Source: Paenirhodobacter populi
GTDB lineage: Bacteria; Pseudomonadota; Alphaproteobacteria; Rhodobacterales; Rhodobacteraceae
Assembly (NCBI RefSeq): GCF_004022215.1
Contig: NZ_SAUZ01000020.1
Location: forward strand, 1 to 64,000
DNA: 64,000 bases
Direction of reading: 5' to 3'
The position numbers were made by a program, and so were the translations under genes. Below, in pieces: positions 1 to 8,522 of the stretch. Position 1 is the stretch's first letter. Each line of letters begins with the position of its first letter. The notes below the pieces were generated by a model. The model saw only the letters and a program-made list of their open reading frames with translations. It was not told where the DNA came from and made no database searches.

Positions 1-53
1 CCCTCTTGGCCTGCGGCCAATTAACCCCCGGGATATTTATGGAAACACGAAAG
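1..53 (+). repeat. Intergenic two-hairpin repeat, copy 1 (cut by window edge)
   Basis: This is the right part of the dispersed repeat described in the findings. It has the second hairpin TTGGCC-TGC-GGCCAA (6-20), then the core ACCCCCGGGATATTTATGG and the tail GGAAACACGAAAG. The first, G-rich hairpin lies mostly outside the window. The copy ends 22 bases from the stop of the minus-strand flavoprotein gene. Confidence 0.85.
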
Positions 54-75
54 GGAGGGGCGCGCGATGGCTTCG

Positions 76-1239
76 TCAGGTCAGTAGCGACGCCGCGGCG
101 CGGCCGGCGTGGCGGCCGGTGGCGAGGCAGCCGGTGAGCAGGTAGCCGCCCGTGGGTGCTTCCCAGTCCAGCATTTCGCCCGCGGCGAAGATGCCGGGCA
201 GGGCGCGCAGTTCCAGATCGGCGGTCACCGCCTCGCGCCGGATGCCGCCGGCGGAGGAGATCGCCTCGGCCAGCGGGCGCGGCCCGCGATGCGGCACCAT
301 GAGCCCCTTGATCCGCCGCGCCAGTGCTGTCGGGTCCGAGGGCAGCGGCCGGCCCCATTCGTTCAGGAGCGCCAGTTTCACCGGGTCGAGCCCGAGCCCC
401 TTGCGCAGCCGGTTCGCGGTGCTTTCCTTCGCCGGGATACGGGCGAGGCGCCGCGCGATCACGGCCTCCGTCGCGTCGGGCATCAGGTCGAGCGTCAGGG
501 GGGCGCCGTCGCGCACTTCGGCCGAAAGGGCATAGACGCCGCCGCCCTCGATCCCCCGTGCGGACAGGACGAACTCGCCGCGCGACAGATGCCCCGGCGT
601 GCGCAGCGCCACGCCTTTCACCGGCTGGCCCAGATGCGGGGTCATGTGTTCCGACCAAGGGATGACGAAGCCCATGTTGGCGGGGCGGAAGGGCGCGATC
701 GCGATGCCGCGATCCGCGAGCCACGGCACCCATGCGGCGTCCGATCCGAGCCTTGGCCAGCTTGCGCCGCCAAGCGCCAGCACCGTCACTGCCGCCTGTT
801 CCAAGACCGGGCCGCCCGGCGTGTCGAAGGTCAGCCTGTCGCCCTGAAACCCGGTCCAGCGCCAGCGGGTACGGATCTCGACCCCGAGGCCGGTCAGACG
901 CAGGATCCATGCGCGCAGCATCGGCGAGGCCTTCATGCCCGTCGGGAAGACCCGGCCGGTGGAGCCGGTGAACAGCTCGATCCCCAGCCCGCGGGCGAAA
1001 TCCATCGCCTCGGCCGGGCCGAAACCGGCGAGGATGTCGCCGAAATCGCCGCGATAGGCGGCATGGAAGGTGTCGGGGGCTTGGTCGCGCGTGAGGTTCA
1101 GCCCGGATTTCCCCGCCATCAGGAATTTGCGCGCGAGCGTCGGTTTTGCCTCGACCAGCACGGTGCGATGTCTGGCGCGGGCCAGTTCCTCGGCCGCCAT
1201 CAGGCCCGCCGGACCGCCGCCGATCACCAAGGCCGTCAT
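76..1239 (-). CDS. BaiN/HI0933-like NAD(P)/FAD-dependent flavoprotein (TIGR03862-type)
   Basis: The 387-residue product is a predicted soluble flavoprotein oxidoreductase of the HI0933/BaiN family. The N-terminus carries the dinucleotide-binding motif VIGGGPAGLMAAEELA followed by an acidic residue ending strand 2 (VLVEAK). The family hallmark AGKSGLNLT comes next, and the C-terminus has the second FAD-contact motif GIFAAGEMLDWEAPTGGY. The ATG at 1239 overlaps the holA stop as ATGA, which fixes the start; the open frame upstream of it is holA read out of frame. It is the last gene of the leuS-lptE-holA transcription unit. The physiological substrate is unknown; family members reduce diverse substrates, so a specific reaction should not be assigned. 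Confidence 0.85.
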   Translation of the reverse strand: MTALVIGGGPAGLMAAEELARARHRTVLVEAKPTLARKFLMAGKSGLNLTRDQAPDTFHAAYRGDFGDILAGFGPAEAMDFARGLGIELFTGSTGRVFPTGMKASPMLRAWILRLTGLGVEIRTRWRWTGFQGDRLTFDTPGGPVLEQAAVTVLALGGASWPRLGSDAAWVPWLADRGIAIAPFRPANMGFVIPWSEHMTPHLGQPVKGVALRTPGHLSRGEFVLSARGIEGGGVYALSAEVRDGAPLTLDLMPDATEAVIARRLARIPAKESTANRLRKGLGLDPVKLALLNEWGRPLPSDPTALARRIKGLMVPHRGPRPLAEAISSAGGIRREAVTADLELRALPGIFAAGEMLDWEAPTGGYLLTGCLATGRHAGRAAASLLT

Positions 1240-2261
1240 CGCCGCGCCCCCAGCATCGCCAGCCGCATCAGCGCCCGTTCCAAGAGCGCCATCTGCGGCG
1301 CCTTGGAGGCTGAGCGCAGCGTCAGGTCGGCCTCGACCAGCACTTTCAGCGCCTCTTCCAGCCGGAACATGCCCCAGCGTTGCGCCTGCGACAGAAGCTT
1401 GTCGCGGCGCGGGCCGAAGGCGGGTGGGCGCAGCCGGCCGATCCCCGCGCCCGGCCCGCCGGGGTCCGAGGCGACGATATGCAGCGACCGGAAATGCCGC
1501 AGCGCCTGAATCGCCAGCGCGACGGGCTGGATGCCCTGTCCCTCGATCCGGCGCATCATCGGGCCCAGTTCGCCGGGGCGCCCCTCTGCGACGATATCCA
1601 GCACGTCGTCCACATCCGCCTCGATCGTGGCGGGGGCGCAGGCGGCGACTTCGGATGACGCCAGCGGCGCCGGGTCGTTCCATTTGTACAGCGCGATCTT
1701 TTCCACCGTCTGACGGAAATCGCCGGGGTCGAGCATCCGTGCCAGCGCCAGCAGGTCGGTCATCGCGGCGGGGTCGATATGGCGCAGCCCGGCGCGGTGG
1801 AGGATGTCCTCGATCTCTTCGCGGCTTGGCGGATCGTCGTAGATACCGATCGCATAGGCGTTCGGATGCGCCTCGAAGATCTTGCGCAGGCCGGATTTCG
1901 CCGTCAGCGATCCGGCGGCGACGATGATCTGCGCATCGCCCTTCTGCCAGTCCTTCAGCGCGGCGGTGACGGCGGGGGTGGCGGTTTCGCTGGCGTCCTC
2001 GACAAACACCACGCGGGGGCCGGGGAAGAAGCCCACGGCCTTCACCGCATCGTTCAGCGCGGCGGGGTTCTTGCGCAATTCGCCGGCGGGCAGGCGGGTC
2101 AGGCGCATCTCGGCCTCGCCCTCCGGGCCGATCAGGGCGGCGATGACCTCCTGCCGGCGCAGGGCCACGCGCATCGCATCGGCGCCGAAGATCAGCAGGC
2201 CGGTGCGGTCCGCCTCCGGCCGTGCAAAGTAGCGCGCCGCTGCGACCCCGGTGAGCTTCAT
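1236..2261 (-). CDS. holA: DNA polymerase III subunit delta
   Basis: The 341-residue protein matches HolA, the delta subunit of the clamp loader that opens the beta sliding clamp and loads it on primed DNA. The family length is about 340 residues. Recognisable features are the N-terminal MKLTGVAAARYF start with a GADAMRVALRR segment, the FVEDASE element in the AAA-like domain, and a C-terminal helical collar domain. Delta normally lacks a working Walker A motif, and none is seen here. The gene lies 7 bases after lptE and overlaps the next gene by four bases, so translation is probably coupled. The LptE-HolA pairing is common in proteobacteria and supports both calls. Confidence 0.92.
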   Translation of the reverse strand: MKLTGVAAARYFARPEADRTGLLIFGADAMRVALRRQEVIAALIGPEGEAEMRLTRLPAGELRKNPAALNDAVKAVGFFPGPRVVFVEDASETATPAVTAALKDWQKGDAQIIVAAGSLTAKSGLRKIFEAHPNAYAIGIYDDPPSREEIEDILHRAGLRHIDPAAMTDLLALARMLDPGDFRQTVEKIALYKWNDPAPLASSEVAACAPATIEADVDDVLDIVAEGRPGELGPMMRRIEGQGIQPVALAIQALRHFRSLHIVASDPGGPGAGIGRLRPPAFGPRRDKLLSQAQRWGMFRLEEALKVLVEADLTLRSASKAPQMALLERALMRLAMLGARR

Positions 2262-2268
2262 CGCGCCA

Positions 2269-2775
2269 TCACTGCGGCAAAGAGCCCGCCTGAGCGAGCA
2301 GCCTTGTCACGATCTGATCGGCGAGGATCACCATCAGCCGCCGCCGCGCATCCTCGGAGGCGGTCTGCGTCGCCACCGCGGAACCCGAGGCCGACCACGA
2401 GGTGAAGGACGCCGCACGCCCGGTCAGCAGCACCGCATTCGTGCCGATGTCGCGCAGGGTGTAATCGACATTGCCCGACAGCGAATAGCGCGTCGTGGCG
2501 TTGTCGGGGGTGATAGCCTGACCCAGCACCTCGGTCCGGATGCCGTATTCCAGCCGGTAGCGCGGGTTGTCGGGCGGGCCGAGCCGTTCGGCAAGCTGTT
2601 CCGTCAGCGCGAATTCATCGCGCGTGCGCGGATCGGTGAAATCGACCTGCGACAGCAGCTTGCCGGCCCCGCCCGAAGGGCCATAGGCCGGGGTGAAGCC
2701 GCAGGCGGCAAGCCCCGCCCCGCCAAGCGCGACCGCGGCGAGGCGCAGGAAGGTTCTCCTGTCAGATGACGACAT
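2269..2775 (-). CDS. lptE: LPS-assembly lipoprotein LptE
   Basis: The 168-residue product is a predicted outer-membrane lipoprotein that plugs and matures the LptD barrel for lipopolysaccharide insertion. The start at 2775 gives [18 protein letters not shown], a Tat-like twin-arginine lead followed by the lipobox GLAACG, so Cys about 26 would be lipidated. The rest has the LptE-type beta/alpha pattern ([21 protein letters not shown]) and a C-terminal helix. The first 14 bases overlap the end of leuS. Longer in-frame starts would add leuS antisense-frame residues with no signal-peptide sense, so they were rejected. LptE is poorly conserved; the call rests on fold pattern plus the leuS-lptE-holA order. 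Confidence 0.85.
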   Translation of the reverse strand: MSSSDRRTFLRLAAVALGGAGLAACGFTPAYGPSGGAGKLLSQVDFTDPRTRDEFALTEQLAERLGPPDNPRYRLEYGIRTEVLGQAITPDNATTRYSLSGNVDYTLRDIGTNAVLLTGRAASFTSWSASGSAVATQTASEDARRRLMVILADQIVTRLLAQAGSLPQ

Positions 2776-5323
2776 TGACGATCCGCCCCGGCACGACGAT
2801 GAGCTTTCTGGGCTGGCCGCCGGCCAGCGCCTTGATGACAGCTTCGTCCGCCAGAACGATCTTTTCAACCTCGGATGCGGGCATGGTCTTGGGAACCGTC
2901 ACCTCGCCCCGTTTCTTGCCGTTGATCTGGATCGGCAGGGTGACGTCATCCTCGACCAGCAGGGCGGGATCGGCCTTGGGCCAGCCCGCCTGCACGACGA
3001 AACCTTCGCCGCCAAGCGCGGCCCAGATGTCCTCGGCCAGATGCGGCACCATCGGCGCCATCAGCTGCGCCATGATCTGCATCGCCTCGCGCCGGGCCGG
3101 GTTCGCGGCCTGCGTCCGGGCCATCGCATTGGCCAGCCCGTAGATCGCCGCGACCGCCTTGTTGAAGGCGAATCCCTCGATCGAGCGGGTCACCTCGTCG
3201 ATGGCGCGATGCGCGGCCTTGAGCAGGGCCAGATCCTCGGCCCCGCCCGGGCCGTCAGCCCCTTCGGCGATTTCCGAGGCGATGCGCCACACCCGGGCCA
3301 GGAATTTCGACGTGGCCTCGGCCCCCGCCGCCGTCCATTCGACGTCACGTTCGGGCGGGCTGTCGGACATGACGAAGAACCGCGCCGTATCCGCCCCGAA
3401 AGAGGCGATGATGTTCATCGGATCGACGACGTTCTTTTTCGACTTCGACATCTTGGCCGAGGGGATGATCTCGACCTTTTCGCCCGTCTCCTTCACCACG
3501 CCGGCTTCGCGGTCGATGTCCTCGGGCAGGTGATAGACCGGGCGGCCGTTGGTGTCGGTGGTCTTGTAGATCTCGTGCGTGACCATGCCCTGGGTGAAGA
3601 GCGCGTTGAACGGCTCGATCGCCTTGGCGGGCAGGTGGCCGGTCTTGTGCATCGCCCGGGCGAAGAAACGGGAATACAGGAGATGCAGGATCGCATGTTC
3701 GATGCCGCCGATATACTGGTCGACGTTCATCCAGTATTCGGTTTCCTCGGGGTCCGTCGGCGTCGTCGCATGGGGCGCGGTGAAGCGCGCGTAATACCAG
3801 GACGAATCGACGAACGTGTCCATCGTGTCCGTCTCGCGCCGCGCCGGGGCGCCGCAGTTCGGGCAGGTGGTGTCGCGCCAGGTCGGATGACGGTCGAGCG
3901 GATTGCCCGGCTTGTCGAAGGTCACGTCGTCGGGCAGGCGGACGGGCAGGTTTTCCTTCTTCTCCGGCACCACGCCGCAATTCGGGCAGTGGACGACCGG
4001 GATCGGACAGCCCCAGTAGCGCTGGCGCGACAGGCCCCAGTCGCGCAGGCGGTAGTTGGTGACGCCGCGGCCGATGCCGTTCGCCTCGCAGAAGGCGATG
4101 GCGGCGGCGATGGCATCCTCGCCGGTCTGCAGCTCGTCCCCGGCATAGCCGCGGATGTAGCGCACCTTTTCGGTCTTCGGCGGCACGTATTCGGCCTCGG
4201 GCGCGCCCTGCGGCGCGTCGGCGCCCGGCGCGATGAAGACCGGATTGATCGGCAGGCCGTATTTCGTGGCGAATTCAAAGTCGCGCGCGTCATGCGCCGG
4301 GCAGCCGAAGATCGCGCCGGTGCCGTAATCCATCAGGATGAAGTTGGCGATGTAGACCGGCAGCTCCCACGCCTCGTCCAGCGGATGGCGCACGCGGATG
4401 CCGGTATCGCGGCCGAGCTTCTCGCCCGTCTCGATGGCTTCCTCGGTGGTGCCGCCCTTGCGGCATTCGGCGATGAAGGCCGCCATGTCCGGGTCGGTCT
4501 TTTCCAGCGCCCGGGCGATCGGATGATCGGGGGAGATGCCCACGAAGCTCGCCCCCATCAGCGTGTCGGGGCGGGTGGTGTAGCATTCGATCCGGTCGAA
4601 GCCCTTGGGCGCGTTCACCGTGCCGAAGGCGAATTGCAACCCGCGCGACTGGCCGATCCAGTTCGCCTGCATCAGCCGCACCTTTTCCGGCCAGTCCTTG
4701 AGCCCGTCCAGCGCCTCCAGCAACTCGCCCGCGTAATCCGAGATGCGGAAGAACCACTGGGTCAGTTCCCTGCGCTCGACCAGCGCGCCGGAACGCCAGC
4801 CGCGCCCGTCGATCACCTGTTCATTCGCCAGAACGGTCATGTCGACCGGGTCCCAGTTCACCACCGCGTTCTTGCGGTAGACCAGCCCCGCATCCAGCAT
4901 GTCGAGGAACATCGCCTGCTGCTGGCCGTAGTATTCCGGGTCGCAGGTGGCGAATTCGCGCGACCAGTCGATCGACAGGCCAAGCGGTTTCATCTGCCCG
5001 CGCATGTCGGCGATATTGCCGTAGGTCCATTCCTTCGGATGGCCGCCGCGTTCCATCGCCGCATTCTCGGCGGGCATCCCGAAGGCGTCCCAGCCCATTG
5101 GATGCAGCACGGAGAAACCGCAGCTCATCTTGTAGCGGGCCACCACGTCGCCCATCGTGTAGTTGCGCACATGGCCCATGTGGATGCGCCCCGAAGGATA
5201 GGGGAACATCTCCAGCACGTAGTATTTCGGCCTGAGGGGGTCGTGCCTGGCGGTAAAGACGCCCGCCGCGTTCCATGCGGCTTGCCACTTCTTTTCGGAT
5301 TGCGCGGGTGCGTATGGCGTCAT
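2762..5323 (-). CDS. leuS: Leucyl-tRNA synthetase
   Basis: The 853-residue enzyme charges tRNA-Leu with leucine in the cytoplasm. The class I signature HMGH (residues 48-51, within [11 protein letters not shown]) and KMSKS (624-628, within [10 protein letters not shown]) are both intact. Between them lies the CP1 editing domain with the threonine-rich TTRPDT motif and [16 protein letters not shown] zinc-ribbon-like pair (CPNCG...CPNCG) is present near residues 440-495. Length is normal for bacterial LeuRS. It sits between a DUF3576 lipoprotein gene and lptE on the same strand. The start is the ATG followed by [20 protein letters not shown], matching the usual N-terminus of the family. Confidence 0.98.
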   Translation of the reverse strand: MTPYAPAQSEKKWQAAWNAAGVFTARHDPLRPKYYVLEMFPYPSGRIHMGHVRNYTMGDVVARYKMSCGFSVLHPMGWDAFGMPAENAAMERGGHPKEWTYGNIADMRGQMKPLGLSIDWSREFATCDPEYYGQQQAMFLDMLDAGLVYRKNAVVNWDPVDMTVLANEQVIDGRGWRSGALVERRELTQWFFRISDYAGELLEALDGLKDWPEKVRLMQANWIGQSRGLQFAFGTVNAPKGFDRIECYTTRPDTLMGASFVGISPDHPIARALEKTDPDMAAFIAECRKGGTTEEAIETGEKLGRDTGIRVRHPLDEAWELPVYIANFILMDYGTGAIFGCPAHDARDFEFATKYGLPINPVFIAPGADAPQGAPEAEYVPPKTEKVRYIRGYAGDELQTGEDAIAAAIAFCEANGIGRGVTNYRLRDWGLSRQRYWGCPIPVVHCPNCGVVPEKKENLPVRLPDDVTFDKPGNPLDRHPTWRDTTCPNCGAPARRETDTMDTFVDSSWYYARFTAPHATTPTDPEETEYWMNVDQYIGGIEHAILHLLYSRFFARAMHKTGHLPAKAIEPFNALFTQGMVTHEIYKTTDTNGRPVYHLPEDIDREAGVVKETGEKVEIIPSAKMSKSKKNVVDPMNIIASFGADTARFFVMSDSPPERDVEWTAAGAEATSKFLARVWRIASEIAEGADGPGGAEDLALLKAAHRAIDEVTRSIEGFAFNKAVAAIYGLANAMARTQAANPARREAMQIMAQLMAPMVPHLAEDIWAALGGEGFVVQAGWPKADPALLVEDDVTLPIQINGKKRGEVTVPKTMPASEVEKIVLADEAVIKALAGGQPRKLIVVPGRIVNVVI

Positions 5324-5442
5324 CTCGGCCTCTCGTTCTCGGTCCGCTGGCGGAATTCTGCGATGCGCTTGCTACACCGCAAGCGGGGCCGAGGTCCAGA
5401 GAGCCGGGCGTTCCCGCCCCGTTTTTCGGGGCCGGCGGCGGG

Positions 5443-5892
5443 TCAAAGCCTCGAATCGGCGATGCGCAGCTGCCGGGCGCGGGTCAGGATCGCATCCTCG
5501 ACCGCGCGGACGGTGTCGGGCGAAACCGTGCCGCCGCGGCTTTCGAGCGATACCTTCAGGCTGCGCGCATCGAGCGCCGGATCCGTGATGTGGATCGTCG
5601 CGCGATAGGCGCGCCCGCCGCCCGGCGGCGTGCCGTAGCCCGTCACGATCAGCCCCGAGAACGGATCGACCGACTGGATCGGCAGGAAGTTCAGTACATC
5701 GAGCGAGGCGTTCCACAGATATTTGTTCACCGAGATCTGCACGTTCGGATCGGCATGATCGGTGAACAGGTCCCAGATCTTGCCCTCGCTCTGGTCGTTC
5801 GCGCCGGAACCGGACTGCGATCCCCCGCAGGCCACGAGCGAAAGCGTTCCACAGACAAGGATGCCCATGCGCAGGATATGTCGGATCATCAT
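5443..5892 (-). CDS. DUF3576 family lipoprotein
   Basis: This 149-residue protein starts MMIRHILRMGILVCGTLSLVACGGS, a lipoprotein signal peptide with lipobox LVAC, so it should be anchored through Cys about 21. The mature part (KIWDLFTDHADPNVQISVNKYLWNASLDVLNFLP) is typical of the DUF3576 family found in alphaproteobacteria. Function is not established. Two adjacent ATG codons at 5892 and 5889 could each serve as start; the longer open frame has no signal-peptide logic. The gene is the first of the minus-strand leuS unit, 119 bases before leuS, and divergent from the porin gene. Confidence 0.82.
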   Translation of the reverse strand: MMIRHILRMGILVCGTLSLVACGGSQSGSGANDQSEGKIWDLFTDHADPNVQISVNKYLWNASLDVLNFLPIQSVDPFSGLIVTGYGTPPGGGRAYRATIHITDPALDARSLKVSLESRGGTVSPDTVRAVEDAILTRARQLRIADSRL

Positions 5893-6161
5893 CGGTGGCT
5901 GTCCCCGGAACGTGTCTTCAGGCCTGTCTGTCTCTAGCCGAAGGGCCGGGGGGCGACAAGGATTTTCCCGTGCGCGCATAAGGCGAAGGCCGCAAGCCGC
6001 CGGTCGGGCCTACTGTGGCAAGACTGCACCATGACGGGGGGCATTCGGCGGGGACCGGACTGATTCCATTGCAATGCCGGGCGGCAGGCATGAAATTGCC
6101 GACATGCTCAGCACGGATCTCACCGGGCTGGGACTTACCTTAGATACAATGAGGGAAAACG
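5893..6161. promoter_or_regulatory. Divergent promoter region, DUF3576 lipoprotein / porin
   Basis: This 269-base gap must hold promoters for both divergent genes. The 3' end near the porin is lower in GC (TTACCTTAGATACAATGAGGG), which could include a -10-like TAGATA/TACAAT, but I cannot define a convincing -35 at proper spacing. No copy of the dispersed repeat and no small gene is visible. Confidence 0.4.
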
Positions 6162-7151
6162 ATGAAAAAGGTTCTCTTCGCGACGACCGCGCTGGTCTTC
6201 TCGGCGGGTTTCGCGGCCGCTGAGGTCTCGATCTCGGGCTACGGCCGGTTCGGTGCTTCGTACGATTCGAGCGCTGATGACAACGACTCGCAAAAGTCGA
6301 CCTCCTGGATCGAACAGCGCCTGCGTCTGAACATCGACGCTCTGACCACCACCGATGGTGGCGTCGAGTTCGGTGGTCGCATCCGTCTGCAGTTCGACGA
6401 CGGCAACGACTCCACTGGCACTGCCCCGGCGCTGCTCTATGTCAGCTATGGCGGTCTGCGCGTCGAAGTCGGCAACGCCAACACCGCGTTCGACTCAGAT
6501 CCGCTGGCCCAGAATTCGGAAATCGGCCTGACCGAACGTTCGTTCGGTGACCCGCGCAGCGCGTTCCTGTCTTATAACACCTATGCCTATGATACCGACA
6601 ATCGTACGGGCATCTATGCGCAGTACAGCATTGCCGGTTTCACCGCGCGTGGTTCGTATGTCGACCCGGATCAGAAGTCGGATGATCAGCCGCTTAACGA
6701 GGATGGCATCGGTCTGGTAAGCGAAAAGTCGGTGTCGTTCAGCTACGAAACCGGCCCGCTGACCATCTCCGCTGCGGGCAACTGGGACAGCGCCGGCATC
6801 AAGAAGAACAATGTTTGGTTCATCGGCGGTCTTTATCAGTTCACCGATCAGTTCTCGGCTGGTCTGAACTACATCGATGAAGGCTACGAAGGCTGGAACA
6901 AGGAAGGCGATCTTGGCAAGACCGTCGTGGTCTACGGCACCTACGCCATCGACGCGGTCGCCCTGCACGCCTACATCGCCAACAACGATGCCGACGACAA
7001 CAAGAGCGACACCACCTACGGTCTGGGCGCCGACTACGATCTGGGCGGCGGCACCAAGCTGCTCGGCTCGATCGAGCGCGGCTACGGCTCCAAGTCGAGC
7101 GACAAGGACGAAGAAACGATCGCCCAGTTCGGCGTGAAGTTCAACTTCTGA
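6162..7151 (+). CDS. Outer-membrane porin (Rhodobacter type)
   Basis: The 329-residue precursor begins MKKVLFATTALVFSAGFAAA, a classic Sec signal peptide cut before EVSISGYGRFG. The mature protein has alternating amphipathic strands, many acidic residues and a C-terminal phenylalanine (GVKFNF), the sorting signal read by the BAM complex. These match the Porin_4 general diffusion porins of Rhodobacteraceae, which form 16-stranded trimers. The RBS GAGGG lies 7 bases upstream of ATG. Codon usage is strongly biased, with GGT, GTC and AAC frequent, as expected for an abundant protein. A strong terminator follows at 7171. It is monocistronic and divergent from the DUF3576 gene across a 269-base promoter region. 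Confidence 0.95.
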   Translation: MKKVLFATTALVFSAGFAAAEVSISGYGRFGASYDSSADDNDSQKSTSWIEQRLRLNIDALTTTDGGVEFGGRIRLQFDDGNDSTGTAPALLYVSYGGLRVEVGNANTAFDSDPLAQNSEIGLTERSFGDPRSAFLSYNTYAYDTDNRTGIYAQYSIAGFTARGSYVDPDQKSDDQPLNEDGIGLVSEKSVSFSYETGPLTISAAGNWDSAGIKKNNVWFIGGLYQFTDQFSAGLNYIDEGYEGWNKEGDLGKTVVVYGTYAIDAVALHAYIANNDADDNKSDTTYGLGADYDLGGGTKLLGSIERGYGSKSSDKDEETIAQFGVKFNF

Positions 7152-7170
7152 TCCTTCGGGACCGGAACGG

Positions 7171-7203
7171 AAAGAGCGGGCCTTGGCCCGCTCTTTTCTT
7201 TTT
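7171..7203 (+). terminator. Rho-independent terminator after porin
   Basis: A 10-bp stem AAAGAGCGGG / CCCGCTCTTT with loop CCTTGG is followed by a T-rich run (TTTTCTTTTT). It lies 20 bases after the porin stop. Confidence 0.9.
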
Positions 7204-7250
7204 GGCCGGGGTGTGGCTGACTCCGGCGCGCTATCGAAACGGAGTTTGCC

Positions 7251-7910
7251 ATGGGATTGTCCGAAATCACCCGCCGTGTGGCCGAGGCCGAGGCAAGGGC
7301 CGGTCGTCCCGCCGGGGATGTCGCGCTGATCGCGGTGTCCAAGGTGCAGCCGGCCGAGCGGGTCGAGGCGGTCCTGCGTACCGGCCACCGCCTGTTCGGC
7401 GAGAATTACGTGCAGGAGGCCGAGGCCAAATGGCCCGCCTGGCGCGCGGAATATCCGGGCATCGCGGTGCATATGATCGGGCCATTGCAGACCAACAAGG
7501 CAAAGCTGGCGGTCGAGCTGTTCGAGGCGATCCATACGCTGGACCGGCCGTCGCTGGCGCAAAAGCTCGCGCGGCTCGCGCAGGCGCGGGGGCGGAGCCC
7601 CGATCTTTTCATTCAGGTGAACACCGGCGCCGAGCCGCAGAAGGCCGGCGTCCTGCCCGCCGATCTGGACGCTTTCGTCGCCGAGGCGCGGGGGATGGAC
7701 CTGCCCGTCATTGGGCTGATGTGCATCCCGCCCGAAGGTATCGACCCCGCCCCCCATTTCACCATGCTGGCCGAAATGGCCGCGCGGAACGGCCTGACCG
7801 GCCTGTCGATGGGGATGAGCGCGGATTTCGAGATCGCCATCGCCCATGGGGCGACCCATGTGCGGGTGGGATCGGCGATCTTTGGCGCGCGCGATTACGC
7901 GCATCGCTGA
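7251..7910 (+). CDS. YggS family pyridoxal phosphate homeostasis protein
   Basis: The 219-residue protein belongs to the YggS/PROSC family of single-domain PLP-binding TIM barrels that buffer free pyridoxal phosphate and influence amino acid pools. The PLP lysine is Lys31 in LIAVSK. The signatures FGENYVQEAEAKW, HMIGPLQTNKAK, FIQVNTGAEPQKAG, GLMCIPP and LSMGMSADFEIAIAHGATHVRVGSAIFG follow in order. Length is normal. The ATG at 7251 has an ACGGAG site. It lies alone between the porin terminator and a repeat copy, convergent with the L,D-transpeptidase gene. Confidence 0.93.
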   Translation: MGLSEITRRVAEAEARAGRPAGDVALIAVSKVQPAERVEAVLRTGHRLFGENYVQEAEAKWPAWRAEYPGIAVHMIGPLQTNKAKLAVELFEAIHTLDRPSLAQKLARLAQARGRSPDLFIQVNTGAEPQKAGVLPADLDAFVAEARGMDLPVIGLMCIPPEGIDPAPHFTMLAEMAARNGLTGLSMGMSADFEIAIAHGATHVRVGSAIFGARDYAHR

Positions 7911-7920
7911 ACCGGGCCGG

Positions 7921-7988
7921 CGCAGGGGGCCAGCCCCCTCTTGGCCTTCGGCCAATTCACCCCCGGGATATTTATGGAAACACGAAAG
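7921..7988 (+). repeat. Intergenic two-hairpin repeat, copy 2 (complete)
   Basis: This is the best full copy. Hairpin 1 is GGGGGC-CA-GCCCCC, hairpin 2 is TTGGCC-TTC-GGCCAA, and the core is CACCCCCGGGATATTTATGG with tail AAACACGAAAG. It fills the gap between the convergent stops of yggS (7910) and the L,D-transpeptidase (8001). Confidence 0.92.
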
Positions 7989-8000
7989 AGAGACGGCGCT

Positions 8001-8522
8001 TCAACGCCGGGGGCCGCGGAAGCTGGCGAGGAGCGGGATCAGCACCTCGGTCCCGGGGCGGATCTGGCGCGCGAGGTCGATCAGGTCGCGGCGGCGGAAG
8101 GCGATGCAGCCCGCCGTCGGATGGCCCAGCCTCCGGCGCTGATGCAGGAAGATGGCGGAGCCCCGGCCCGGAACGGCCTTCGGGAAATTCCAGTCGGTGA
8201 TCAGCACGATGTCATATTGCGGATCGCTGCGGCGCAGCCTTTCATGGCTGGCGCCGAAGGGGGCGCGGACGGGGTGGTTGTAGGCCGGATGGTCCGGCGC
8301 GTCGCACCACAGATCGCCCGGGCCGATCGGCCGGGCCCAGTCCGAGGGCCGGGGTAGCCGGTCAGCGCGATAGAGCATTCCGACGATCCGCAACCGTCCG
8401 ACGGGCGTCGCGCCATCGCCTTCGTGTTTGTCCTGCGCAAGCCCGCCGCGGCCGATCTGCACCGGATAGCGCCGCCCCCGGAACAGCACGCCCGAGGGCG
8501 TCAGCCGCAGGCGCTCCCTCAC
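8001..8522 (-). CDS. YkuD-type L,D-transpeptidase family protein
   Basis: The 173-residue protein has the YkuD catalytic signature: His127 in FLHQ and HPTAGCIAF with nucleophile Cys139. L,D-transpeptidases form 3-3 crosslinks or attach proteins to peptidoglycan in the periplasm. No signal peptide or membrane segment is visible at the N-terminus ([16 protein letters not shown]), which is odd for a periplasmic enzyme, although short YkuD proteins without an obvious leader are common in alphaproteobacteria. The start is GTG at 8522 and overlaps the ribA stop as GTGA, so it is translationally coupled to ribA. Confidence 0.85.
   Translation of the reverse strand: MRERLRLTPSGVLFRGRRYPVQIGRGGLAQDKHEGDGATPVGRLRIVGMLYRADRLPRPSDWARPIGPGDLWCDAPDHPAYNHPVRAPFGASHERLRRSDPQYDIVLITDWNFPKAVPGRGSAIFLHQRRRLGHPTAGCIAFRRRDLIDLARQIRPGTEVLIPLLASFRGPRR

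Noticed and set aside
2693-5608. A 971-codon plus-strand frame across leuS
   Set aside because: It is antisense to leuS, which carries intact HIGH and KMSKS motifs. The composition is typical of a shadow frame and no family is recognisable.
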